From contig NZ_BBOJ01000018.1 in the NCBI RefSeq assembly GCF_000974445.1, positions 180,177-244,176 on the forward strand: 64,000 nucleotides of DNA, written 5' to 3'. Shown in pieces: positions 7,571 through 15,630 of this stretch. The DNA comes from Lentzea aerocolonigenes (lineage in GTDB: Bacteria; Actinomycetota; Actinomycetes; Mycobacteriales; Pseudonocardiaceae). A program made the position numbers and the translations under genes. The notes under the pieces are model-generated. The model was not told where the DNA came from. It saw only the letters and a list, made by a program, of their open reading frames with translations, and did not search any database. How positions within the stretch are numbered: position 1 is the stretch's first letter; each line of letters starts with the position of its first letter.

Positions 7571-9721
7571 ATGCCGGACAACGGCTACGACCGCGCCGCG
7601 GTCGAGAACGTGCTCGCGAAGGTGCGGGCGGAGGGACGGTCGTCGCTCACCGCGCCGGAGGGCAAGCGGGTCTGCGACGCCTACGGGATCGCGACCCCGG
7701 CCGAGGCGCTGGCGAAGTCGTCGGAGGGCGCCGTCGCGTTCGCCGAGGAGATCGGCTACCCGGTCGTGCTCAAGATCGTCTCACCGGACATCCTGCACAA
7801 GACCGAGGCCGGCGGCGTCCTCGTGGGGCTGCGCAACTCCGCCGAAGTGGCGGAGGGCTACCGCACGATCATCGACAACGCCCGCAACCACAAGGCGGAC
7901 GCCGAGATCACCGGTGTCCAGGTCCAGCAGCAACTGCCGACCGGCCACGACGTCCACGAGGTCATCGTGGGCGCGGTGACGGACGAGACGTTCGGCAAGA
8001 TCGCCGCGTTCGGCCTCGGCGGTGTCCTGGTCGAGGTGCTCAAGGACGTCACGTTCCGGCTGGCGCCCACCAGCACGTCCGAGGCGTTGTCGATGGTCGA
8101 CGGCATCGCGGCCGCCGAGATCCTGCGCGGTGTGCGAGGTGCGCAGGGCGTCGACACCGTGAAGCTCGCCGACCTGATCCACCGCGTGTCGGACCTGGTC
8201 ACGGACTTCCCGCAGTTCGCGGAGGTCGACCTCAACCCGGTGCTCGCCACTCCCGGTGGCGCCACCGCGGTCGACGTGCGGATCCTGGTCGACGAGAACG
8301 CCGCCGTGCAGCCGCACCGGTTCACGCAGGACGAGATCCTCGCCTCGATGAACCGGATCATGAAGCCCGCCGCCGTCGCCGTGATCGGTGCCTCGAACGA
8401 AGAGGGCAAGATCGGCAACTCGGTGATGAAGAACCTCGTCAACGGCGGGTTCCAGGGCGAGATCCACCCGATCAACCCCAAAGCCGACGAGATCCTGGAC
8501 CGGAAAGCGTTCGCGAGCATCGCCGACGTCCCGGGAGACGTCGACGTCGCGGTGTTCGCGATCCCGGCGAAGTTCGTGCCCGCCGCCCTGGAGGAAGTGG
8601 GCAGGAAGGGTGTCGCCGGCGCGATCATGATCCCGTCCGGCTTCGGCGAGACGGGCAACGTCGAGCTGCAGGAAGAGATCGTCACGATCGCGCGCAAGCA
8701 CGGCGTGCGCATTCTCGGCCCGAACATCTACGGCTACTACTACACCCCGGAGAACCTCTCGGCGACGTTCTGCACGCCGTACGACGTCAAGGGCGGCGTC
8801 GCGCTGTCGTCGCAGAGCGGCGGAATCGGCATGGCGATCCTCGGGTTCAGCCGTTCCGCGGGCATGGGCGTCTCCGCGATCGTCGGCGTGGGCAACAAGG
8901 CCGACATCGACGAGGACGACCTGCTGACGTTCTTCGAGCAGGACCCGAACACCCAGCTCGTCGCGATGCACCTGGAAGACCTCAAGGACGGCCGGTCGTT
9001 CGCGGAAACCGCCAAGCGGGTGTCGACGAAGAAACCGGTCGTCGTCCTGAAGGCGGGGCGAACCGACCAAGGTGCCAAGGCCGCGAGCTCGCACACCGGC
9101 GCGTTGGCCGGCAACGACCGCGTCTACGACGACATCCTCAGGCAGAGCGGTGTCATCCGCGCACCCGGCCTGAACGACCTGCTGGAGTACGCGCGCGGCA
9201 TCCCGCTGCTGGCCACGCCGAAGGGCGAGAACGTCGTCATCATCACCGGCGCGGGCGGCTCGGGTGTGCTGCTCTCGGACGCCTGTGTGGACAACGGGTT
9301 GTCGCTCATGACGATTCCGGACGACCTCGACGCGGCGTTCCGGAAGTTCATCCCGCCGTTCGGCGCGGCGGGCAACCCGGTCGACATCACCGGCGGGGAA
9401 CCGCCGTCGACGTACCGGAACACGATCGCGCTCGGACTCGCGGACGACCGCATCCACTCGTTGATCCTGGGCTACTGGCACACCATCGTCACGCCACCGA
9501 TGGTGTTCGCGAAGCTCGTGGTCGACGTCGTGGAGGAGTACCGGGCGAACGGCATCCACAAGCCGGTCGTCGCCTCGCTCGCCGGCGACGTGCAGGTGGA
9601 GGAGGCCAGCGAGTACCTGTACCGGAACGGAGTGGTTGCGTATCCGTACACAACGGAGAAACCTGTCGCAGTGCTGGGTGCGAAGTACCGGTGGGCACGT
9701 GCCGCTGGTCTGCTTGGGTAG
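7571..9721 (+). CDS. ADP-forming acyl-CoA synthetase with ATP-grasp domain first
   Basis: A 716-residue fused NDP-forming acyl-CoA synthetase. Residues about 1-240 are the ATP-grasp (beta) half with YPVVLKIVSPDILHKTEAGG. Residues about 255-716 are the alpha half: CoA-binding Rossmann domain (AVAVIGASNEEGKIGNSV) and ligase domain with the phosphohistidine in KAASSHTGALAGND. This beta-alpha order is the reverse of the common alpha-beta bacterial fusion. The enzyme makes ATP from an acyl-CoA or uses ATP to form one. In this operon, formyl-CoA or oxalate are natural candidate substrates, which is inference. An RBS-like AGGGAGA precedes the ATG, and a strong hairpin follows the stop. Confidence 0.82.
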   Translation: MPDNGYDRAAVENVLAKVRAEGRSSLTAPEGKRVCDAYGIATPAEALAKSSEGAVAFAEEIGYPVVLKIVSPDILHKTEAGGVLVGLRNSAEVAEGYRTIIDNARNHKADAEITGVQVQQQLPTGHDVHEVIVGAVTDETFGKIAAFGLGGVLVEVLKDVTFRLAPTSTSEALSMVDGIAAAEILRGVRGAQGVDTVKLADLIHRVSDLVTDFPQFAEVDLNPVLATPGGATAVDVRILVDENAAVQPHRFTQDEILASMNRIMKPAAVAVIGASNEEGKIGNSVMKNLVNGGFQGEIHPINPKADEILDRKAFASIADVPGDVDVAVFAIPAKFVPAALEEVGRKGVAGAIMIPSGFGETGNVELQEEIVTIARKHGVRILGPNIYGYYYTPENLSATFCTPYDVKGGVALSSQSGGIGMAILGFSRSAGMGVSAIVGVGNKADIDEDDLLTFFEQDPNTQLVAMHLEDLKDGRSFAETAKRVSTKKPVVVLKAGRTDQGAKAASSHTGALAGNDRVYDDILRQSGVIRAPGLNDLLEYARGIPLLATPKGENVVIITGAGGSGVLLSDACVDNGLSLMTIPDDLDAAFRKFIPPFGAAGNPVDITGGEPPSTYRNTIALGLADDRIHSLILGYWHTIVTPPMVFAKLVVDVVEEYRANGIHKPVVASLAGDVQVEEASEYLYRNGVVAYPYTTEKPVAVLGAKYRWARAAGLLG

Positions 9722-9760
9722 CAACAGGGTTCTTCTGTAGCAAGGAACAGATGGCCCGTC

Positions 9761-9787
9761 CGCGACCGTGACACGCCCACGGTCGCG
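9761..9787 (+). terminator. Strong hairpin after the oxalate operon
   Basis: A perfect ten-base stem (CGCGACCGTG paired with CACGGTCGCG) closes a seven-base loop 40 bases after the acyl-CoA synthetase stop. There is no T tract, which is usual for actinobacterial terminators. It separates the oxc-frc-synthetase operon from the transporter gene. Confidence 0.7.
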
Positions 9788-9941
9788 AACCCGCCAGGGA
9801 GGTCAACGAAGACAGCCGGTCCTCTGGAGGTTGTTAACCGTGGATGATCCAAATCTGGTCGCCCGCACGGAAGTGTCAGCACCACCCGACAGTGTTGAAT
9901 TCTCTCGGGAACGTGTCTGGCCCGCGGGTAGGCTGGAAGCG

Positions 9942-11348
9942 ATGCCCATCAGGAAACTGCCCGACGCACCACCGTCGATTCACCTGCTGGGCCCCACCGT
10001 CTTCCTGGTGGCTCTGGGCGTGGGCATGGGCGAGTCCTACATGTGGCCCCGCCTGGTGCTGGTCTTCGGGCCGGACATCAGGTGGCTCTTCCTGATCGGC
10101 GTGACGCTGCAGGCCGTCGTCATGCTCGAGATGGCGAGGTACGCGATGGCGACGGGGGAGAGCATCTTCTTCGGCGCCGCGCGCGTGTTCAAACCGATCA
10201 TGTGGTTCTTCTTCGTGGTCGCGGTACTCGTCTACATCTGGCCAGGCCACCTCTCCGCGGGAGCGGCGGCCTTGGAGAAGATCACCGGTATACCCTGGAC
10301 GGTGTCGGCGTGCGTCGGCCTCGTCCTGGTCGGGATCCTGTTCAGCCTCGCCAAGGTCATCTACAACCTGCTCGAGAACCTGCTGTCCATCCTCATCGGA
10401 CTGCTCGTCGTCAGCACGGCGGTGGTGGCGGCGATGGTCGGCACGTGGAGCGACCTGACCAGCACCGTGACCGGCATGTTCCAGTTCGGGTACTTCCCGG
10501 CGCAGGCCATGTCGCCGGAGTGGTTCCCGATCATCGTCGGCTCGATCGCGTTCGCCGGACCGTCCGGCATGCAGCAGATGTGGTACACGCTGCACCTGCG
10601 CGACAGCGGTGCCGGCATGGGCGCGCACATCCCGAAGGTCCGCGGGCTGCGGCACGCGGGCGACGAGGAGAAGATGCCCAGCCGGGGCTTCATGTTCGAC
10701 ACCGAGGACTCCGCCGAGCTCGCGAAGTGGAAGGGCTGGCGGCGCTGGGTCACGTTCGACGCCCTGCTGCTCTTCTGGGGCATCACCATGCTCGTCACGG
10801 TTTCTTTCACGGTCCTCGCGCAGTCGGCCTCGCGCACCTCGCCGGACGTCAAGGCGCTCATCGAGTCCGGTGAACGCGAAGCTGCGCTCAACGCCATGTC
10901 GGACGCCTTCGCGTCAGCCGGTGGACCGGTGCTGGGAGCGGTCTTCCTCGGGTTCATCGCGTTGATCGGCCTCAACGCCACGCTGGGTCTCTTCGACTCG
11001 TTCTCGCGCGGCCAGGCGGACATGACGTACCACTTCGTGCCCGGCGCCAAGAAGTTCCGGATGTCGCACCTCTACGCGGGATTCCTCTGGGGTGTCATCA
11101 CCTTCGGCATCCTGATCCTGCTGTTCGGACCGGCCGACGGGCCCGGGGCGATCCTCGACGTGCTCGCGTTCCTGTCGACGTTCGCGATGGGCGCGTACTG
11201 CGTGGTGCTGCTGCTGGTGAACAACCGGATGCTGCCCAAACCCATCAGGCCCAAGCTGATCACGAACGTCATCATCGGCTTCGGCGCGGTGTTCTACCTG
11301 GGCATGCTGTTCTTCAGCCTCTTCAAGTTCGGTGTGGTGGTGGGCTGA
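9942..11348 (+). CDS. Nramp-related membrane transporter without canonical metal-binding motifs
   Basis: A 468-residue protein with about 11 membrane segments and overall resemblance to the Nramp (LeuT-fold) family. Canonical Nramp proteins bind divalent metal through DPGN in TM1 and MPH in TM6. Here the TM1 region reads VALGVGMGESYMWPRL and the TM6 region IAFAGPSGMQQMWYTLHL, so both motifs are absent. A cytosolic loop of charged residues (about 225-265) follows TM6. It stands between the oxalate operon and its regulator, so uptake of oxalate or another organic acid is possible, but this is inference. The ATG at 9942 was chosen because it directly precedes the hydrophobic core. It overlaps the next gene by one base. 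Confidence 0.7.
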   Translation: MPIRKLPDAPPSIHLLGPTVFLVALGVGMGESYMWPRLVLVFGPDIRWLFLIGVTLQAVVMLEMARYAMATGESIFFGAARVFKPIMWFFFVVAVLVYIWPGHLSAGAAALEKITGIPWTVSACVGLVLVGILFSLAKVIYNLLENLLSILIGLLVVSTAVVAAMVGTWSDLTSTVTGMFQFGYFPAQAMSPEWFPIIVGSIAFAGPSGMQQMWYTLHLRDSGAGMGAHIPKVRGLRHAGDEEKMPSRGFMFDTEDSAELAKWKGWRRWVTFDALLLFWGITMLVTVSFTVLAQSASRTSPDVKALIESGEREAALNAMSDAFASAGGPVLGAVFLGFIALIGLNATLGLFDSFSRGQADMTYHFVPGAKKFRMSHLYAGFLWGVITFGILILLFGPADGPGAILDVLAFLSTFAMGAYCVVLLLVNNRMLPKPIRPKLITNVIIGFGAVFYLGMLFFSLFKFGVVVG

Positions 11349-11779
11349 TGACGCAGTTCCGTGAAGGAATCCCCGGCGCGTTCGTCGGTCTCGCCGCCGG
11401 GCTCATCGCGGGAGGGCTGGCCGCGCTCGTCGGCCAGCCGCTCGGGTGGGCTCTGGTCACGACGGTGGCGCTCGGCCTGACACTCGGGGCGTTCGGCGGT
11501 GCGTTCGGCCTGCTGGTGGCGGCAGGCCGGCTCCCAGCCGGACGTTTCGCTCCCGTGGCGCTCTACTGGCTGGTCGCGTTCCCGTTGGCGCGCCTGGTGC
11601 ACGAGGTCACCGTGGGCCTGGTGCTCACCGGTCAGGCTCGGCTGCCCTCGGATCTGGCGGGTTTCCTCGCCTACCAGGGGATCGTGAGCCTCGGTTGGGC
11701 CATCGGCTTCCTGTGGCTGCACGAACGCGTCGCGCTTCGCCTGCGTCAATCGCGTTCGGGTGCCGCCGCTGCCCGCTGA
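11348..11779 (+). CDS. Small four-helix membrane protein, partner of the Nramp-related transporter
   Basis: A 143-residue protein with about four hydrophobic segments (roughly residues 10-30, 33-55, 62-85 and 105-125) and an alanine- and arginine-rich tail. I do not recognise a family. Its ATG shares a base with the transporter stop (TGATG), so the two are translationally coupled, which suggests an accessory subunit or a related membrane function. No catalytic motif is visible. Confidence 0.65.
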   Translation: MTQFREGIPGAFVGLAAGLIAGGLAALVGQPLGWALVTTVALGLTLGAFGGAFGLLVAAGRLPAGRFAPVALYWLVAFPLARLVHEVTVGLVLTGQARLPSDLAGFLAYQGIVSLGWAIGFLWLHERVALRLRQSRSGAAAAR

Positions 11780-11800
11780 CCTTCCGCCGAAGGAGCGAGA

Positions 11801-12754
11801 ATGCTGGATCTTCCTGTCTGGGTGTGGATCGCGACCTTGGGCGGACTCGCCGTCGTGATCGCGTTCGACCTCTTCCTGGTGGTGCGCAAGCCCCGCGAAC
11901 CGACGTTTCGCGAGTCGGTCTGCTGGGTCCTGTTCTACGTCGGTCTGGCCGTCCTCTTCGGACTCGGGGTGGCGCTGTTCGCCGGTGGGCAGCACGGTGG
12001 CGAGTTCTTCGCCGGCTGGATCACCGAGTACTCCCTCAGCGTCGACAACCTGTTCGTGTTCGTGCTGATCATGGCCCGGTTCGCGGTGCCGCGGGAACAA
12101 CGGCAGAAGGTGCTGATCGTCGGCATCCTCCTGGCGCTGGTGCTGCGCGCGATCTTCATCGCCGTCGGTGCCGAGGCGATCTCCCGGTTCGACTGGCTCT
12201 TCTACGTCTTCGGTGCGTTCCTCATCTACACCGCGTGGAAACTGTTGGCGCACAACGAGAGCGAAGAAGCCGAGTTCTCCGAGAACGCCGCGTTGCGCGC
12301 AGTGCGGAAGGTGTTTCCGCGCGCCGGCCCACTGCTGATCGTCATGGTCGCGGTCGGCACCACGGACCTGCTCTTCGCGGTCGACTCGATCCCGGCGATC
12401 TTCGGGCTCACCAAGGAGCCGTACCTCGTGCTGACCGCGAACGCGTTCGCGTTGATGGGCCTGCGCCAGCTCTTCTTCCTGGTGGGCGGTCTGCTGGATC
12501 GCCTGGTGCACCTCAGCAAGGGCCTCGCGGTGGTGCTCGCGTTCATCGGGCTCAAGCTGATCTTCGAGGCGATGCACCACCACGGTGTGTCGTGGGCTCC
12601 GGAGATTCCGATCGTGGTGTCTCTCGGCGTGATCGTCGCGACCCTGGCGATCACCACGGTGTGGAGCCTGCGCACCTCCCGGCGGGCCGCCCGTGCCGCC
12701 GTGGAGGAGGCTGAAGCGCAGCGTTCCCAGCGTGTCGAGGGCGCTCAGCCGTGA
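11801..12754 (+). CDS. TerC/Alx-family integral membrane protein
   Basis: A 317-residue TerC-family protein with about eight to nine membrane segments. It has the two family acidic motifs, SLSVDNLFVF after TM3 and GTTDLLFAVDSIPAIFG after TM6. These acidic residues are thought to bind metal, and homologues (Alx, YkoY, TerC) take part in manganese homeostasis or tellurite resistance. GAAGGAGCGAG precedes the ATG. It follows the transporter pair by 21 bases and could be cotranscribed. The last ten bases overlap the convergent small gene. A link to oxalate (a metal chelator) is plausible but not shown. Confidence 0.9.
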   Translation: MLDLPVWVWIATLGGLAVVIAFDLFLVVRKPREPTFRESVCWVLFYVGLAVLFGLGVALFAGGQHGGEFFAGWITEYSLSVDNLFVFVLIMARFAVPREQRQKVLIVGILLALVLRAIFIAVGAEAISRFDWLFYVFGAFLIYTAWKLLAHNESEEAEFSENAALRAVRKVFPRAGPLLIVMVAVGTTDLLFAVDSIPAIFGLTKEPYLVLTANAFALMGLRQLFFLVGGLLDRLVHLSKGLAVVLAFIGLKLIFEAMHHHGVSWAPEIPIVVSLGVIVATLAITTVWSLRTSRRAARAAVEEAEAQRSQRVEGAQP

Positions 12755-12951
12755 ATCGTGTGGCCCTCGGAGTCCGTGTCCTTACCCTCAAAGCCTGGGC
12801 GCAGCGTCTTCGCCACGGCCGCGACGGCCTCGGAGTCCTTGCGCTGCTCGTTCAGCGCGGTGGACAGGCCGAGACCGATCGCGCGGCCGTCGGCGGAGGC
12901 GCCCCCACGCGGCTGGGTGAGCGAGCGCGCGAAGTTCTTCAAGCGGGACAT
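12745..12951 (-). CDS. Conserved-looking 68-residue protein of unknown function
   Basis: A small protein starting MSRLKNFARSLTQPRGG and ending in a DTDSEGHTIHG tail, with a basic N-terminal half, an acidic C-terminal half, and no membrane segment. The start is well supported: ACAGGAGGAACACC stands just upstream of the ATG. I do not recognise a family. It converges on terC with a ten-base overlap, and an operator-like site for the GntR regulator lies about 160 bases upstream, so it may belong to the same regulon. Confidence 0.6.
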   Translation of the reverse strand: MSRLKNFARSLTQPRGGASADGRAIGLGLSTALNEQRKDSEAVAAVAKTLRPGFEGKDTDSEGHTIHG

Positions 12952-13065
12952 GGTGTTCCTCCTGTCGATGGTCGCTCCCGAGGCGCGCAAGAGCCCAACA
13001 GGCCAGAGTTCAACAGGCACTGTCGTACGGGAGGTGCAGGGCTGCGGCCGGGGTCTCAGTCAGTG

Positions 13066-13084
13066 GGTACCCGGTTCGGGTACC
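13066..13084. repeat. Perfect short hairpin GGTACCCG/CGGGTACC
   Basis: An eight-base perfect inverted repeat with a three-base loop in the space upstream of the 68-residue gene. It could be an operator or an RNA hairpin in the leader of that gene. No T tract follows on either strand. Confidence 0.4.
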
Positions 13085-13111
13085 TCTTGATCCCGTCCCT
13101 GACACCATTCA

Positions 13112-13136
13112 GCATACTGCGTTTTGTATGCAATCC
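13112..13136. promoter_or_regulatory. GntR-type operator, spaced form
   Basis: GCATAC and GTATGC arms separated by eight bases, followed by AATCC. The minus strand reads GGATTGCATAC, the same half as in the other sites. It lies between gntR and the 68-residue gene and resembles the spaced site before gntR. Confidence 0.55.
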
Positions 13137-13150
13137 TCGGCCATCGTGTC

Positions 13151-13196
13151 GCGGATCACCCGTGTGGCACCAAATGACCGTTTTAGGGTGATCCGC
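13151..13196. terminator. Long inverted repeat after gntR
   Basis: GCGGATCACCC and GGGTGATCCGC form a perfect 11-base stem around a 24-base loop, starting ten bases past the gntR stop on the minus strand. It is most simply a terminator for gntR, though it also has the symmetry of an operator. Confidence 0.55.
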
Positions 13197-13206
13197 GCGT
13201 AACGCC

Positions 13207-13932
13207 TCAATTACTCTCGGTTGAAGTCTCCGGGGTCCTGTGCTCGTGGTAGGTCTGCCGGGTCTGCTCCGCGTGACGGTGCATGACCTCGCCCGCTCGC
13301 TCGACGTCACCGTCGGCGATCGCGGCGACGAGCTCGGCGTGCTCCTTCCACGAGTCACCGCTGCGTGGACGGGCGATCGGGGTGTAGTACCAGCGGACTC
13401 GGCGGTCGACCAGTCCGATCATCTCGGACAGGACCTTGTTGCGGCCGATCGCCGCGATGGCCGCGTGCAAGTCGGCGTTCGCCTTGACCAGGCGTTCGAC
13501 GTTGGCGGTGACGAGAGCCTCCTCGCCCGACTTCTGCAGCCTCTTGAGCATCTTCACGTCGGACGCGGTGGCGTGCTCGGCGGCGAGCTTGGCGGAGTAG
13601 GTCTCCAGCACGCTGCGCACGGCGAGCAGCTGGTCGGCCTCCTCTTCGGTCGGTGTGTGCACGAACGCGCCCTGGGCGGGACGGAGGTCGACCCAGCCGT
13701 CGGTCTGCAGCCGCTGGAGGGCCTCGCGCACCGGCTGCCTGCTCACGCCCAGGTACTCGGCGAGCTCGGCCTCGACCAGGTGCTGGCCGGGGGCGAGCGT
13801 CCGGTTGACGATGAGCTCGAGCAGGGCGTCGTAGACGGCCTGTCGCAGCGGTGCCGGCCGTTCGACCCGGCGGCTCGCCGCGGCGCTGAGCGAACCCTTG
13901 GCGGCTCGGCGGCCACTGGGCAAAGAGGTCAT
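13207..13932 (-). CDS. GntR/FCD-family regulator, probable regulator of the oxalate and formate genes
   Basis: A 241-residue FadR-subfamily regulator. The N-terminal winged helix is at about residues 28-95 (LRQAVYDALLELI, then LAEYLGVSRQPVREALQRLQTDGWV). The all-helical FCD ligand-binding domain covers about 105-230, with His residues near the end (EHAELV and VMHRHAEQ) that usually hold a metal or an organic acid. The ATG at 13932 gives the normal family length, and longer in-frame starts would run through the operator. It is divergent from the PanE-like gene, with two operator copies between them. Oxalate, oxalyl-CoA or formate as inducer is inference. Confidence 0.9.
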   Translation of the reverse strand: MTSLPSGRRAAKGSLSAAASRRVERPAPLRQAVYDALLELIVNRTLAPGQHLVEAELAEYLGVSRQPVREALQRLQTDGWVDLRPAQGAFVHTPTEEEADQLLAVRSVLETYSAKLAAEHATASDVKMLKRLQKSGEEALVTANVERLVKANADLHAAIAAIGRNKVLSEMIGLVDRRVRWYYTPIARPRSGDSWKEHAELVAAIADGDVERAGEVMHRHAEQTRQTYHEHRTPETSTESN

Positions 13933-13940
13933 GCGCGACA

Positions 13941-13960
13941 GAATACAGCTTTTGGTATGC
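13941..13960. promoter_or_regulatory. GntR-type operator before gntR
   Basis: GAATAC and GTATGC arms separated by eight bases, nine bases upstream of the gntR start. The position fits autoregulation of gntR. Confidence 0.6.
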
Positions 13961-13994
13961 AAAAAGCACTTGTAGGGATCTGGTCGTGTTGTCC

Positions 13995-14012
13995 GTATAC
14001 TGTATGCAATCC
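13995..14012. promoter_or_regulatory. GntR-type operator before the PanE-like gene
   Basis: GTATACTGTATGC followed by AATCC, a compact palindrome with a one-base centre. The minus strand reads GGATTGCATACAGTATAC, almost identical to the site before the formate dehydrogenase operon. It lies 36 bases before the PanE-like start. Confidence 0.65.
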
Positions 14013-14047
14013 TGCTAGGTGCAACCCTTGAGCGAGCGGGGCGTGAC

Positions 14048-15025
14048 ATGAAGATCGCTGTTCTCGGAGCTGGAGCGATCGGTGCCTACGTCGGTGCGGC
14101 CTTGCATCGTGCGGGCGTGGAAGTCGACCTGATCGCGCGCGGAGCCCACCTCGCCGCCATGCGGCAGCACGGCGTGCGGGTGCTGAGTCCGCGCGGTGAC
14201 TTCACCGCACGTCCACACGCGACCGACGATCCGCGCGAGGTGGGCGAGGCCGACTACGTGTTCCTCGGCCTGAAGGCGTACTCGTACGCGTCGTCGGGCG
14301 ACCTGCTGGCCCCGCTGCTGGGTCCGGACACGGCCGTGATCGCGGCGCAGAACGGGATCCCGTGGTGGTACTTCCACGGCCTGACGGGCCATCCCCTCGA
14401 AGGGCAACGGATCGAGGCCGTGGACCCCGGCGGCTCGGTCACGGCCGTGCTGCCGATGGAACGGGCGATCGGCTGTGTCGTCTACTGCTCGACCGAGATC
14501 GAGGCGCCGGGCGTGATCCGGCACCTGGAGGGCACGCGGTTCTCGATCGGCGAGCCGGATCGCAGCATTTCCCCGCGCTGTGCCGCGTTGAGCGAGGCCA
14601 TGGTCGCCGGTGGGCTGAAGTGTCCTGTCGAGAAGGACGTCCGCGAGGACATCTGGATCAAGCTCATGGGCAACGTGGCGTTCAACCCGTTGAGCGCCCT
14701 GACCCGCGCGACGATGGTGGAGATCTGCGACCACTCGGACAGCCGCGACCTGGTGGCGCAGATGATGGCCGAGACCCTGACCATCGCGCGGGCCGCGGGC
14801 TGTGACCCGCGGATCTCCATCGACCAGCGCATCGACGGCGCCCGCCGCGTCGGGCACCACAAGACGTCGATGCTGCAGGACCTCGAAGCCGGCAAACGGC
14901 TGGAGATCGACGCGATCATCGGCGCGGTGGTGGAGATCGCCGAGCTGACCCGCGTGCCTGCCCCGACGCTGCGGCACGTCTACGCGGCGATCGACCTGCT
15001 GTCGCGCACGTCGGTGGTGTCCTAG
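14048..15025 (+). CDS. Ketopantoate reductase-family protein, candidate oxalyl-CoA reductase
   Basis: A 325-residue member of the PanE/ApbA family. The N-terminal NADP-binding Rossmann motif is IAVLGAGAIGAYVGAAL (about 3-19). The C-terminal helical domain has the family Lys in EDIWIKLMGNVAFNPLSALT (about 205-222) and a GHHKTSMLQDLEAGKRLEID segment. PanE reduces ketopantoate with NADPH. In Methylobacterium extorquens a PanE paralogue (PanE2) is known to act as oxalyl-CoA reductase, making glyoxylate for assimilation. The oxalate genes and shared operator make that the favoured role here, by analogy. Its 3' end overlaps the convergent gene. Confidence 0.75.
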   Translation: MKIAVLGAGAIGAYVGAALHRAGVEVDLIARGAHLAAMRQHGVRVLSPRGDFTARPHATDDPREVGEADYVFLGLKAYSYASSGDLLAPLLGPDTAVIAAQNGIPWWYFHGLTGHPLEGQRIEAVDPGGSVTAVLPMERAIGCVVYCSTEIEAPGVIRHLEGTRFSIGEPDRSISPRCAALSEAMVAGGLKCPVEKDVREDIWIKLMGNVAFNPLSALTRATMVEICDHSDSRDLVAQMMAETLTIARAAGCDPRISIDQRIDGARRVGHHKTSMLQDLEAGKRLEIDAIIGAVVEIAELTRVPAPTLRHVYAAIDLLSRTSVVS

Positions 15026-15630
15026 GCCAAGCTCTTGACGACGGCACCGTTCTCGTCCAGCACGCGGATGCTCGGCACGTCCTGGGCGTCCACCGAGAGC
15101 ACGATCCGGGGCCTGCCCTTCGAGTCGTTGAGCGCGAGCACCGCGCCGTCCGCCGTCGACCACACCAGCTCGACCCTGGTGGGCATCGGAGGTGTCTGCC
15201 CGACGGGCAGGCGCGGGTCGGGCATCTGCTTGAAGAACAACGCGGTCGCGCCGTGCTCGCCCTGCCACCTGGTGCCCAGGGTGATGGCCTGGGCGTTGAC
15301 GTAGTCGAGGGAGAAGCTCGCTTCCGACGCTCCCGCGACGATGCCGCCGCGCTCGGAACCGTTCTCGTCGTTGAAGATCAGATAGGTGCCGTGCTCGGGT
15401 CCCTGACGCTGCTCGGCCGGGATCACGGTGCCGCCGATGATCACCGGCGGACGGCGCGTGTCGGCGAGGACGCGCTGGCGTCCCCTGTTGTCCCGCACGG
15501 TGAAGGACGGGCGAGCCTCGCCGCCTCGCGATTCGGGGGCCGCGGTCGCCGTCGGGGTGACGACTGCGCCCGCGGTGACCGCGAACACGGCTCCTCGCAG
15601 GGCGGCACGCCGGGGCATCGGTGATGTCAT
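15022..15630 (-). CDS. Secreted protein of unknown function with Tat-like signal
   Basis: A 202-residue protein. The N-terminus MTSPMPRRAALRGAVFAVTAG has twin arginines, a hydrophobic core and an Ala-rich cleavage region ending near residue 30. The mature part is rich in beta strands (repeated short segments such as TVRDNRGRQRVLADT and ALNDSKGRPRIVLSVDA) with no enzymatic motif I recognise. The ATG at 15628-15630 was chosen because the signal peptide begins there. It sits convergent between the PanE-like gene and the formate dehydrogenase operon and has no evident role in either. Confidence 0.65.
   Translation of the reverse strand: MTSPMPRRAALRGAVFAVTAGAVVTPTATAAPESRGGEARPSFTVRDNRGRQRVLADTRRPPVIIGGTVIPAEQRQGPEHGTYLIFNDENGSERGGIVAGASEASFSLDYVNAQAITLGTRWQGEHGATALFFKQMPDPRLPVGQTPPMPTRVELVWSTADGAVLALNDSKGRPRIVLSVDAQDVPSIRVLDENGAVVKSLA

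Noticed and set aside
9942..11348. Calling the transporter a manganese or iron Nramp
   Set aside because: The DPGN and MPH motifs needed for metal binding are both absent, so a metal substrate is not supported.
11801..12754. TerC and TelA as one tellurite resistance cluster
   Set aside because: They lie about 21 kb apart in separate operons with different neighbours, and no terA, terB, terD or terZ gene is present.
13112..13136. tRNA- or attachment-site-like element
   Set aside because: It is short, matches the GntR-type sites elsewhere, and no integrase or tRNA is nearby.
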